64,000 bases of DNA from Rhabditoides inermis (Eukaryota; Nematoda; Chromadorea; Rhabditida; Rhabditidae). Under the pieces are notes generated by a model. It was not told the DNA's origin. It saw only the letters and a list, made by a program, of their open reading frames with translations, and ran no database searches. Location of the stretch: NCBI GenBank assembly GCA_963966185.1, contig CAWZYM010000401.1, positions 248,001 to 312,000 on the forward strand, read 5' to 3'. Below, piece after piece: positions 43,917-55,780 of the stretch; positions within the stretch are counted from its first letter, which is position 1, and each line of letters starts with the position of its first letter. Both the position numbers and the translations under genes were made by a program.

Positions 43917-44907
43917 ACATTACCCAATTTTCTGCTACATCATTTGTCATAATATAAACTATTATTTCTCCACATTCACATTGTATTTGTATGGAATGCG
44001 AAATAAATATTGGACTGCCAAATTTGATTGCGTTTGAGTTGTCGCGGGTCCCGCCACGATTCGCAAGGACACTATCGCCCCCGCATTCTCACAGCCGGCC
44101 GTTTCATCTTCATCCACCCAATGACCTTTCATGGCGATTCGTCATTTCAGCCTTATATCACCTAATATTTCTAGCTGAATAGCGAAAGTACGATTCGAGC
44201 AGATTCCAGATTTCATTACTCAATCGATACGCCGCGTGTAGCCGTAGGCAATTGAGGTATGCCCGATCAGCTGATTGCAAACATTATTAATAATTTCATC
44301 TTTTTTCTTTATCAAAGATTCAATGTCATCTTTCCAGTGACGGTCACATAATTGTACCGCCCTGCAGTATTCAGGTAATTCTCACTTGACACCTGTCTCT
44401 CTCTCACACACACTCCTCCGCACTCACTGTCCTCTATCGATCGATCGATTCCCCCACCCTTGAGAGGCTGTGCCTCTGGGCGATAGACCCAATTACAGCC
44501 TCACCGCCATCACGCACCGCGCAACACATTTTGGTCTGAATTATGACGTCCCGTTTTGTTCGAATGTATCTCCCCTGGTTACGTTTTGTGTATTCCATAT
44601 TTACATGTGTGTGTAAGTGAGTTGCCAAACTTCCTTTAACCTTTTTGAAAAACTACCTTTTTTGCATTGTTTTGCTCATACCCGCTATCGTGTGGGCGAA
44701 TCGCTGAAATGAATTGACGTGATTGTCTCATGTAAGTGGATTGGACAGTAATAAGGAACTGCTCAATGAACCATATATTCTCGTCTCTCTCTCTCTCTCT
44801 CTTTTAACTGATCGCTTTGAACAGTTTTATGTTTGATGACTTCATTCATTCAATGTAGTGCACCGCGTCATCTGTTGAATGTCGCGGATCATTTTTCAGA
44901 TGTGCTG
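43917..44907. other. intergenic region between the coiled-coil and RING genes
   Basis: Holds the coiled-coil 3' UTR with AATAAA at 44002 and the RING gene leader. An ATTTTTCAG acceptor ends at 44899, just before its start codon. No exon or RNA gene recognised. Confidence 0.55.
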
Positions 44908-45208
44908 ATGGGTTCGTCGCTGTCGTTGCTGTCTCGGGGTGGAGGAGGAGGGCGCGCGGGCTCAGCCGCCCGCCCCGCCGACACCGACATCGAGCAGCAG
45001 GTCGCCTACTCGAACTGCGTCGGTGCGTTTTTCTTTATGATACTAGTTTTGAATTGACTATTGTTGAATAGCATTGCCGAACTGCGTCGACATGTCCCAC
45101 TGTTTACGCTGTTTTTTGTGGTATTATTGTTATTTTAACATATGCTACACGATGTCACATGTTCATTGATGTGAGCTCGAGTTGCACTCTTTTCATGAGA
45201 GAGTTGTT

Positions 45209-45243
<35 letters not shown>

Positions 45244-46249
45244 GGGAGAGAGAGAGAAACAAAACAACACTGTTAGTACAGGTTCGTTCTTCGGCGCGCA
45301 CTTCCTGATGGGTGGGGAGCGGTACGACCTGAGCAAGCCGGAGGCCTTTCTGTTCGGCGAGAACTCCGACCTCGACCTGCTCGGCAACAAGCCCGTCCCG
45401 GTGAGTCGCTATGCTTTGTTTTTGTTTTTGTTTGTTTGTCTGTCTGTTTATTCAGTTATGTTGCAACAAGCCAGTGCCAGTGAGTGCCTATGCTTTGTTT
45501 GTTTATTCATTATTGCAATCGGGTTTTGCCAGAACTGATCGATTATGATGTATTGTTCCTCAATGAGTTGCGCGTGGTGGGGTAGATCAAAGGAAGACGG
45601 AGAGTCAGCTTTCAGCAATAGCGCGCGAAACAAGAGAGGCAGACGGTTATGGCACCGTATTTCGAACTGCAAGTGAGGTAGATCGAAAACTATCGCTCTG
45701 GCGCAGGCTATAATCGATCTACAGTGGTGATCTAATTCAACCCATATCTGGTTCATGTCTAAAACGTGCCTGTCTCAGTTTCCCAGAATTGATCTATAAC
45801 AATATCTTCCGACCCATACCTGTTTCTTTATGACTCACATAGTGTCGTTGTAATCCAAGACTCTGTCTTGTTTTCGGCTAAGAGCAGATGGTACGGCTAT
45901 ATCCTTGTTACTCTCTATGAGTAGTGAGATAAATGCATCACCAACAATAAAACGAGTTTCGTCTCAGCCAAAAAGTGCACCGTTTTTATTTTTTGACAAA
46001 GGCGTAAACGATCTACTGCAATGATATCAAATCAATTATCTATTTCCACCAATACCTCGTACCAAAATGCTTCCGTCTCAGTTTTCCTAGAATTGATCTA
46101 CATTCATGCCTTACATAGTGTCTCTCAGTTCCCGTACCACCGGCCGTCGCACCAGCGCCACTCGGGCACCGACTCAGTGAAGCCACTCCATCTCGCCGTC
46201 AACATACGCAAGGAGACACTCAAGTTCATCAAGTATGTAATTATCTTCT

Positions 46250-46281
<32 letters not shown>

Positions 46282-47084
46282 ATTCCCCCTCTCTATCCAT
46301 TGCCTTCTCTTCAGAGTGAAGAGCGAAGAGCCCGCATCTTCGGACGACGAGAAGGAGGAGGAGGAGGAGCAGAGCGAGAAGTACAGGTTAGAGTTTTTTT
46401 TGTTTTTTTTTTTGGTTTGTTTTTAACGTCGTTATTCCACTACAGTAATCCAAGTTGCGAGTATAGCATGAAATTATTCTATACGGATCCGAATCACCCG
46501 TCATTACTTTCGCCACAGCGCTCCAATGTGAAATTACATTTCCACACTAATCATACTCCAACTAAATTAATTTTCTACAGTAACCCAAAAATAATGTGAT
46601 ATTCTCATTTTTCAGGCTCGAATTCCTGTTCGACGCCGATGAGCCGTGCACGGTGCAAGTGCACTTTTTCGCACGGGAACAGTACGTCGACGGCGCGCCC
46701 ACGTGAGTTGTTTACCTTGTTTATTTGGTTGTTTACTTTCTTTATTTGTTTGTTTACTTTCTTTCTTTGTGTGTTTACTTTGTTTACTTGTTTGTTTACT
46801 TGTTCACCTATCCACTCCAGCATCGTGTACAAGTCGCAGTCGCGACCGCTGTGCTCGGAGCGATTCGAATTCGAGGCGGGCGCGGATATTCTGTTCGATA
46901 AGTACACATTCGATCCCGCTCAGTTCAACACGGATGAGGTGGGTGGGGGGAGAGAGAGAGAGAGAGATGAGAGAGGAGAGGGGTATGAAACGGAGGAAGA
47001 GAGAGAGCGTGATTGCTGAAAGATCGCTTCTACATGTTCGCAATACGGTCGACTTCGGTCTTATCTACCTAGAGACGGGGAGAA

Positions 47085-47129
<45 letters not shown>

Positions 47130-47839
47130 TTTCCGTTCAGCTGCGTTTCTCCGGCGGTCTCTTCTTCCCAGTGTTGATAGCAGTGGAGACGATCGACCCG
47201 GCGCCGCCCCAGATGCAGACCACCCTATGCACGGTAGAAGTGAGTCAAATCAAATGTTTATCCAGAATCGCCTATTCATGTGCATATTGCACGCATGAGA
47301 GATGGTTGGTTAGCGCCTGTCTGAAATGAGTAGTTGAAAGTTAGCTTATCAGAGACAAACGATGCTCCACTGTTCGACGGATCTGATTGATTGTTGGTCC
47401 CTGGCGTCTATTGAAGTTATGTGACACGGGGCCACAAGACCCTGTTTGCGGTTCCATTTGATTTCTTTGATTTTCAAAAAATCTCACTGCTGGAAGAGTG
47501 CACACTGTGTACCTGTACAACTGTATACCTATATAACTATATACCTGTGTACCTATATACCTGTATACCTGTATACCTGTATACCTATTTACCTGTACAG
47601 GTGTCGACGGACGGCGGGAAGACGTACGTGATCAAGCCGCTGCGGCAGAAGATTGCCGCCGACGGGGTCGTCTACTTGCTGCAGGTACCACATCGCTCCC
47701 TCGCTCTCCTCTCATTCTCATGTGATTCCATTTCAGGAGATCTTTGGCATCGAGAACAAGTCGAGCGAGAACGCGCTGGACGAGAACGGATACGAGTGCA
47801 TCATTTGTATGAGCGAGGTGAGAGAGAGAGAAAGAGAAT

Positions 47840-47880
<41 letters not shown>

Positions 47881-49042
47881 AAGAAAGAACCATCCTACCG
47901 TATCCCAGGTGCGCGACACTGTGATCCTGCCCTGCCGACACATGTGCATATGCAACGGGTGCGCCGAGACGCTGCGGTACAAGGTGCGCAAGCTCCGCCC
48001 CTCTCGCCCCGCCCACCCCGATCCATTTCAGCTCAACAACTGTCCGATTTGTCGCTCGCCGTTCCGCGCGCTCATTCAGATGAAGGGAGTGCGGATCGTC
48101 AACTGCTGGCTGCCCGCCAACCAGAATTCTAAGGAGCGCACGCATACCCGGTATGGCTTTCCTCTCTTTCTCTTCTCTCTCTCCTATCTCTCTCCTATCT
48201 CTCTCTCTCACCCTCTTTCTCTCCTCTCTCTCTCCTCTCACCCTCCCCCCTCCTCCTCCCAGGTACGAGACGCTGAACCTGGTGGAGGGTCTGAACGGGG
48301 CGATCGCGCACATGCACGAGGGCAGCCCGCACAGCGCGCGAAGAGCCGACAGCGTCCGCGTGCAGCAGGTAGTAATCAGAATCAGAATCAGAATGTTTAT
48401 CTCGAATCAAGTAGTAAGCATGTGGACGATAAGAAAATAGGCTACGTGTAATCGTGTAGCAAATATAGCCATGTCCATGCTCTAGACAGAAAGAAATCGT
48501 TCAGAATCATAAGGCGTGACAAGTCAATCTACCTTAGTGTCGCCACCAAACAAGATTCTGATCACATTTCCTGCCACTATAATAATGACAAATACTATCA
48601 CCAAACCAAAAAAAGAGAATGACGGACACCAATTGTCAATGACAGGTGTCAGGTCAATTTCAATTTCAATTTCTTCAGGTGTCTCTGCAACTCGAGTCGC
48701 CAGTCGTTGTTGACCCGGTGGACGGCAGGGAGGAGAGCGGCGAGATCGAGATGCAGGACTTCTTCGTGCACCGCGGAGGCGACGACACCGCCAGCGACGA
48801 CGTGCGTGGTCCCATTGTGTCTATTGATTGCCAAATTGCCTCATGTTATGCGCCTCACATCCACTTTCTGCTTCGTCTAAGCGCTCATAAGCATTACATA
48901 ATACATATGTAAATTGCAGGAGTCTGGCCCGGCGCAGTGCAAGCCGCGGTACTCGCGCGTCGAGGTTCTATCGGATCCGCCTTCCGAGGACAACTCGCAG
49001 CACTCTGGCCGCGAGCTGCTCGCCGATCACCAACCCGAATAG
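44908..49042 (+). CDS. RING E3 ubiquitin ligase, MGRN1/RNF157 (mahogunin) type
   Basis: Exons 44908-45022, 45282-45400, 46129-46232, 46315-46386, 46616-46702, 46821-46938, 47141-47239, 47601-47684, 47737-47817, 47909-47983, 48032-48150, 48263-48368, 48679-48801 and 48920-49042 give 474 residues. Gly-2 in MGSSLSLLS suggests N-myristoylation. The middle is the family's beta-rich domain ([40 protein letters not shown]). The RING finger spans about residues 287-325 with [15 protein letters not shown] and CPIC, all eight ligands present. Mammalian relatives ubiquitinate trafficking proteins such as TSG101. A GAG-rich acidic stretch ([10 protein letters not shown]) lies before the domain. The first ATG after the acceptor at 44899 is followed at once by TGA, so the second ATG is used. 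Confidence 0.93.
45556..45715 (-). repeat. dispersed repeat, family F
   Basis: Reverse-orientation copy of 23376-23550, in the long second intron of the RING ligase gene. Confidence 0.75.
45842..45950 (+). repeat. dispersed repeat, family E
   Basis: Same element as 51520-51625 and, reversed, 5388-5490. Confidence 0.75.
46709..46806 (+). repeat. GTTTACTT-type minisatellite
   Basis: Irregular tandem units of GTTTACTT, GTTT and CTTT fill most of the intron 46703-46820. The same unit recurs at 42718-42748, and reversed at 53882-53998. Confidence 0.85.
47515..47600 (+). repeat. TATACCTG-type tandem repeat ending at a splice acceptor
   Basis: About ten units of 7-10 bp (TATACCTG, TATACCTA, TGTACCTA) run straight into the acceptor CCTGTACAG/GTG of the RING ligase exon at 47601. 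Confidence 0.85.
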
Positions 49043-50986
49043 ACAACACACACTGCCCAACAACAGATCTGTCTTCCCATACACCCAGCCCAATTGTGAT
49101 ACGCCGCCCGAATTGCACCGCATTTTTGGCCACGCGCATTTTGTCTTCATTTCCAATAGCTCTCGCTCACAGCGAACATGGTGTTTTCTCTTTCTTCCTC
49201 TCTTGTTAGATTATGAGATTGTATATATAAGGCGAGTCGCTATCGTCACAAAGTCACTCCGCATCAATAATCGATTGTCACGTACCCTACCACACACACA
49301 CACCCACGGTTTACTCGTTATTTATATCTTCAGCTCGCTCGAGCTTTCACCAAGTGGCCTGCTCCCCTACTCTCTTGATACAAGCATAGGTGATTTGCAT
49401 ATTGTATTTGTATATAACAAAGAAAAACAATTTTATAAAGATTTTGATGATAACGCGTGTGATTAGTCTCAGGTCTCACCAATTTGATGGGAACATGAAA
49501 AGAATGGAAATCGAGAACACAGTATTGTGTCATACAAAAAGCAACAACAAAGGAGAACCGAGTGAAAAATCTTCGAAATAATCAAATCGAATCAAGTGTC
49601 GATGCTTAGATTGTACTGGTTCTTTTCTGTTCATTATTGTTTTTATCACGTGTTTTTTTATCAACCGTATAAATTATTAGCATCGAGACTTCAGGACAGT
49701 GAGGTGTGGATGGGATAAACTGGGAGTGGCACGAGTGCCTATGTATCTAGCTGGTGAGAGGTTGGCCACAGCATTCACTTCTTCCAAGTTTGTCGGCCAT
49801 CGACGCAGCGATGTGATAACATACCGAGGGCGTAGAATTCTTCAATATGCGGTCAGCCAATTTAGAACTTTTTTCATTCAAGAACTCGGTCGCAACCCTT
49901 TCATTGAAGAACTCGGTCGCAAAACGTAAAAACTCTACTTGTCGTCACTGTCTTCAAAAAAAATTGCATTCGGTAAGCTCCCCTCGAACACTCCGGAATG
50001 CCATGCTATCTCTTCGAAACATTTCGGAATCGTTTTCGAAGAAAATGACCGCACCTTTATGGCAAATCACACTCACTTTCATTGGAAAAAAGACTGTCAA
50101 AACCGCTGCAACCAAGGAGATGAGCTTGTTCTTCTGCTTCTCGCACGACTGCCGACTGCTAATGTCCCGCGGGAGGGCCATAAATCTCGCGGCATCTTTA
50201 CGACGCGCTTCCATCTGAATCTATTCCAGAACCGTCACATAGATCCAGAACTGTCTACTCACTGTGTTTGTTTTACTTTCGATTGTAGTCGAGTGAAAAC
50301 ATTCAAACAAAAAACACACCCACAGAACTGTGGGTTTTCTCACTCCTTGCTTTGTATTACAGTCTCTGTGTTGAGTTCGCCCTGTTTGCTTGTTATTCGC
50401 CGAATTCCAGTACCCCCTCACTGTTCTCTATGTGTCACGTGACCGCTATACAAATTAGTTGCATAGTTCCCATCTCTCTCACTCACTCTCACTCACCCGC
50501 CCTCGCTCGATACGGTTTGATCGCTGATCGACTCTGCTTCTCCCACATCCCCACGCTATTTCCCTGGCCGTCAATCCAGTTCCATTTGATTGCATAAATG
50601 ATTGCAACCCGGCTCCTTCGCCATACTCGTCTCACTCTGCCAACTGCACCTTTACGACTTTATGACCGCTTCTTGCTCGCCCCGCTCCCGGGCATCGTTC
50701 CATGTTTGACAATGTTCCATTATACGCCGCTACGCTTTTATTGGCGCAGAAATCCCGATCGTTTCACATACAGTTACGATCGGCGCGCACTTTTGATGCA
50801 TCCCTCTCTCTCTCACTCTTTTTCTGCGTCCCCCCCCCCCTCCTATTCTCGCGGTTTGATCACCGATTAGCGATTATCCCGGGCATTCGAACAGCGGAAA
50901 TAATCACCCTCACTCCACTCACTCCACTCACTCACTACACACAGTGAGAGCGTCCGCCCGAACGATCGCTCACCCCCCATCTCACC
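49043..50986. other. 1.9-kb intergenic region upstream of the transporter
   Basis: Contains the RING gene 3' UTR, one TIR element (about 49967-50058) and the transporter upstream region. Open frames near 50598-50870 match nothing I know. Confidence 0.5.
49967..50058. mobile_element. TIR element family M, degenerate copy
   Basis: Internal CGAACACTCCGGAATGCC units and a right end TTCGAAGAAAATGACCGCACC identify it. The left terminal repeat is decayed. Confidence 0.55.
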
Positions 50987-51151
50987 ATGACCGCTGATCA
51001 AGGTGCGTGAAACGTAACATCCATATATATACCGTATCTGTACCGTACCCGGAACCCGGATAAGTGTAAAAGTGTCCCGAGAGAGAGAGGGAGAGAGAGG
51101 GAGAGGGAGAAAGAGAAAGGGAGAGAGAGAGAGAAAGAGAGAAAGAGAGAA

Positions 51152-51202
<51 letters not shown>

Positions 51203-51220
51203 GAGAGAGGAAGAGAGAGA

Positions 51221-51268
<48 letters not shown>

Positions 51269-51439
51269 TTCTCAGGTCACGGCAAGCTGAGCTGGCCGGT
51301 CGCCGCCGTGTTTCTGGTGGCCGACCTGGTGGGAGGCGGCATCGTCTCCATGCCGGTCGCCTTCAAACACAGCGGTCAGTGTTTCGTTGTGAATTCCGAG
51401 ATAGACAGAAGGGAGAGGGAGAACGGCATACATACGAGT

Positions 51440-51490
<51 letters not shown>

Positions 51491-52613
51491 TTGACAAGTT
51501 CAAAGTGGTTAGTAGTACAGTCGTTATAATCCAAGGTTCTGTCTTGTTTTCGGCTGAGAACAATTGGTACGGCTATATCCTTGTTACTCTCTATGAGTAG
51601 TGAGATAAACGCAATACCGAATAAAAAAAGTAACGTAACATGTATCAAAATCGAAAAGTTACTCCGATTTTTAGTAGTAACTCGAGCTCTTTCTCATTGG
51701 TTTCAGCTTTTGCTTTAGCAATGTGACAAAAAAAAACGCATGTCACTTCGTACCTTCACTGGGAAGTCTTTGTTCAAGTCCCTGTTCAGGCCTGTACGTG
51801 GGCTGTCTGCTGATGATCGTGATCGCCGCCCTGTTCGAGTACACCGGCTACCAGCTGGGAGTGGTGTGGGTGACGCTGCAGGAAAGGTCAGTGTTTTGAG
51901 TTTTCAATTTCAGCTCGGACTATTTGGTGACTATATTTCCACTTCTGATCTTTGAAATGTGTCCCATCAGATTTTGAACAGAATACCCCGCCAAGCGGGC
52001 TTTGTCTTTGTCTGTCCGTGCACTCTTTACCATTTCTCATACAATCCAAACTCTTCCTCTACTTACTGAAAAACTAAACATACTTTCTATAGTTATCTAT
52101 ATCCTAAATCACACCTGAATCGCAAGCACACCTGAATCGATAATCCATGGTCTTCCTCTTTGCATGCTGTTGTTCTTTTGAATCACTCTCATCGTCTTTC
52201 GTCTTTCAGATGGCCCGAGTACCGGCAGGTGTGTCGCCGGCCCTTTCCCGAGATCGCACTGAGATCACTGGGCACGAGAGCATCGTAGGTTATACTTTTA
52301 TCTTGTTCCGATTTACGGCTTATTCGCTTATTCATTAATTTGATATTCATTAACTCGCTACCATGTTCACGCTCACCCTAGGACAAACGATAGTGGATAG
52401 TGGATGTGATTTCACCGTATAGGCGCTTTTTAGCGCTCTAAGATAATTTACAAACCTAATTTGCATATTTTGAGCCGCTTCACGTTCTGCCTGGTGAACG
52501 TGACTCTATTCGGAGTGAGCGTCGTGTTCCTGCTCCTCTCCTCGGAGATCATACACTACTTCATTGACGTCTACCTGTTCACCGTGTCCAGATGCCTCGT
52601 GAGTCTCTCTCTC

Positions 52614-52662
<49 letters not shown>

Positions 52663-54249
52663 CTCTCTCCTCTCTCTCTCCACTCTCCCCTCGCTAGCCT
52701 GTCTACCCAGGTGATAGTCGCCCTGGCGCTCATTCTCTGGCCGCTGACTTTTCTCAGGAGCCCCTCCGAGTTCTGGTGAGATCATGCTTCAAAAATATGT
52801 ATCACAACAAAAGCTTGACTGCGATTCTGGTAAAGAAACCGAAAAAGTTGCTGATGCTGATGTCCTAATCTTCATAGACGTATATCCCCTCCGAGTTCTG
52901 GTGGAATCGTGTCGATGGTCCTTCCTAGACCTTCTTCCTATACTATTCCTATACTTCCTAGGCCGATCGTGGTGCTCGCTATGGTGTCCACGGTGTGCGC
53001 CGTGTCCCTCATCATCTGGGGAGTCGCCAGCGACGCGGCGGTCAGAGTTGTTTTCCATTGACTTCTCTTTACGACCTTTACCGCTTTACTCAATCACTGT
53101 CAATTGTTTCCATACGAATACTATTGTTGTTACCAACTTTCATCACAACTTATATTAATCGTTATCTACCACGAGATTATAGAGACACAGTAACACAACA
53201 GGAAATGTACAGTGTGGCAAGTATTGAGCTGACCCTAGGCTATCTGTATAATCTGTATCAAACATCTAGCTACTTATCGGGGACTCCTACCGGATATATA
53301 GAGTTACAACATTGCTGTTTGATAAAACATGAGGGATGGGGGGAAGGGAATATACAAACATATTGATAGAACAATGCTATTTACCTTGATTCGAAAAACT
53401 GTTTCATGTGGCAACTTTGTATATGTGCTTGCATACTGAACTGTTTTGAAAGAACGAATCACCAAAACTCATTGCAGGCGTGTTTGCCGCACGCTCGCCT
53501 CGAATCGCACGACATCGCCGGCGTGTTCAGCTCCCTCGGCGTGTTCCTATTCGCATTCTCAGGTTTGCATTTTCAAAGAATTTTTTTGCAAATCATGTGT
53601 GTATTATTTATCGCTAGTTGTTTCCTGATCAATAAATTCCAGGTCACATGGTCTTTCCCACCATCCAGCACGACATGCGGCGGCCCGTCGACTTTTCGAA
53701 GAGCGTGGTGTTCGGGTACTTGAGTTAGTCCCGCCCCTCCGAGCTCCGCCCACTCTCGTTTCAGTGGTCGTTCTGCTCTACATGCCGCTATCGGTGCTCG
53801 CCTATTCCGTCTACGGTAGCTCGCTCAGCTCGCAGAGTGTGATATTCTCCATTCAAACGACCTGGATGCAGGTAGGACGTTGTAAACAAGCGACAAACAA
53901 ACAAGTAAACAAACGAACAAGTAAACAAACAAACAAGTAAACAAACAAACAAACAAACAAGTAAACAAACAAACAAGTAAACAAACAAACAAACAAATAC
54001 AGCTGGGCGCGAACGGGATGATCGCCGCACACTGCCTGCTCGCATTTGTGATCCTCGTGAATCCGGTGAACCAGGAGGCGGAGGAGTTCTTCAGTGTGAA
54101 ACACGGTGAGCAACTCCCTCTATCTGTCTGTCTGTCTCTCTCTCTCTCTCTCCTCCCCTCTCTATCACTGACTACTCGACGACCCGAAATCAATTCCAAA
54201 CCCCCGCAATACAAAACGATTTGTTGAGACAAATCTTTTCAATCACAAA

Positions 54250-54280
<31 letters not shown>

Positions 54281-54551
54281 CCCTCTCTCTCCCTCTCTCT
54301 CTCTCTCCCTCTCTCTCTCCCATCTCCCCTTTCAGGCTTCGGCGTGGGCCGGGTGGTGACGCGCACGTGTGTGCTTCTCTCCGTCCTCCTAGCCGCGCTC
54401 ACCTTCCCCGAAATGACACCAGTCATGAATCTGGTACGGTTTGTTCAAGTATTAACAGTTTTCTGTCACCGGATACAATCTGTGTACTCAAATCGTGCAT
54501 ACTCGTCATGTTATCGTGAATGATTCTTTCTTGCCGAAGAAAAGGACGCAG

Positions 54552-54603
<52 letters not shown>

Positions 54604-55396
54604 TTTCAGGTCGGCTCGTTTAGTGGTCCTGTCGCTTGTGGTATCATGCCCTCACTCTTCTACCTGTTCACGCTAGCTGCCACCGAAGGTGAGCGTTGTC
54701 TTTTTTCTCATTGTAATATTCTCTCCTAATCTAATTTGTCAATAATCTAAACTCGCTCTCAGAGACACTCTTTTCTCTTTAACTCCCTTTCTCCCCTCCC
54801 TTATCTCTCTCTCTCCTTCAATGTCATGTTTCACAGTTGTTCAATGTTCAGAGGAGTGGCGCAAAGGAGTGATCCCTTCGATACATCAAGTCATCAACCG
54901 AACCGGCCACTTCACATTAGCCATCAACTTTGTTGTTATAGGTGAGTAATACAGTGGTTATGTGAACAAAAACGGAAGGAGTTGAATCAGAATCCGAATA
55001 TTTATGATTTATCTCGAATCAAGTAGCACACAATATCGATTACGTAGAACGAGTTGAGGAAAGTAAAAGAGCGCTCACCACACCACAGTCATCGGGGGCA
55101 TAGCGTATGGTCACAAAATGAAACGACGTGAAAATAAAGATCAACGTCTCGTCTCATTCAGGCGTTTCTCTATTCACCGCCGTGTTCGGCACCTATGAGG
55201 CGATCGCCGCGTTCTCGCCGTCCAAATTCCAGACGCCCTGCTACGTCCGGCCATTCGTGGGGCAAGCCGCCGAACAGGTGGGACGGGGCATAAGGGGGCG
55301 GGGCGCGTATTTCGGTGCTTGCAGGTCGCCGTGCTGGTGAAGCAGCAGTGCTGCGGCGCGTTCGGCAACATCTCCATCTACGGGCACGAGTGCTAG
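50987..55396 (+). CDS. amino acid transporter, AAAP family (SLC32/36/38-like)
   Basis: Exons 50987-51002, 51276-51374, 51790-51886, 52210-52284, 52475-52598, 52711-52775, 52962-53040, 53478-53562, 53643-53723, 53765-53871, 54003-54105, 54336-54433, 54610-54688, 54837-54941, 55162-55277 and 55325-55396 give 466 residues. The first helix carries [19 protein letters not shown], the family's start signature. Later blocks include [31 protein letters not shown] and [10 protein letters not shown]; there are about eleven hydrophobic segments. Members move neutral amino acids or related solutes with protons or sodium; the substrate cannot be told. The acceptor before 52475 (TTTTGAG) is unusual. The intron 53724-53764 has only 41 bp. 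Confidence 0.9.
51082..51266 (+). repeat. (GA)n microsatellite, 185 bp
   Basis: Fills most of the first intron of the transporter gene up to the acceptor AACTTCTCAG. Confidence 0.93.
51520..51625 (+). repeat. dispersed repeat, family E
   Basis: Copy of the 45842-45950 element in the second intron of the transporter gene. Confidence 0.75.
53882..53998 (+). repeat. AAGTAAAC-type minisatellite
   Basis: Reverse complement of the GTTTACTT unit, filling the intron 53872-54002 of the transporter gene. Confidence 0.88.
54551..54602 (+). repeat. (TA)n microsatellite
   Basis: About 26 perfect TA units directly before the acceptor TCTTTTCAG of the exon at 54610. The perfect self-complementarity could form a hairpin at the branch-point region. 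Confidence 0.95.
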
Positions 55397-55780
55397 ACGC
55401 GCACTCAACTGGAAACTGTAACATACTGTAGATACACATGAGTACTTTGTACATTTTGCGATAAACGTGAGATCACTGATCACTGTTCACAGCACACACA
55501 CACTACACTCGCTGCGAACTCACTCAATCAACTCAGCAATTGTAAGCGAATATGCTAGATTTCTCGAGTTTCATATTATTTGGGATATAGAGACATTTAG
55601 TACAACAAGTCCGCGGAGATTTTCTTTTACCAGGCGCATTTGCATATAAGCCTCATTTTCATATCCTCGCACTAATGAGGCATTAGCAAGCGGTGGAAAT
55701 TACCGCATAGCCGATCTGATTTGCCAGCAGACAGGAATGCGAATAAAAGCGCGCGGCCGCGAGTGGCGTGAGCCAACGAT
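55397..55780. other. transporter 3' UTR and intergenic DNA
   Basis: No exon or RNA gene recognised. Confidence 0.5.

Noticed and set aside
50590..50880. Open frame of 90 residues starting MIATRLLRHTRL
   Set aside because: No splice partners, codon pattern like neighbouring noncoding DNA, and no recognised similarity; it lies in the transporter upstream region.
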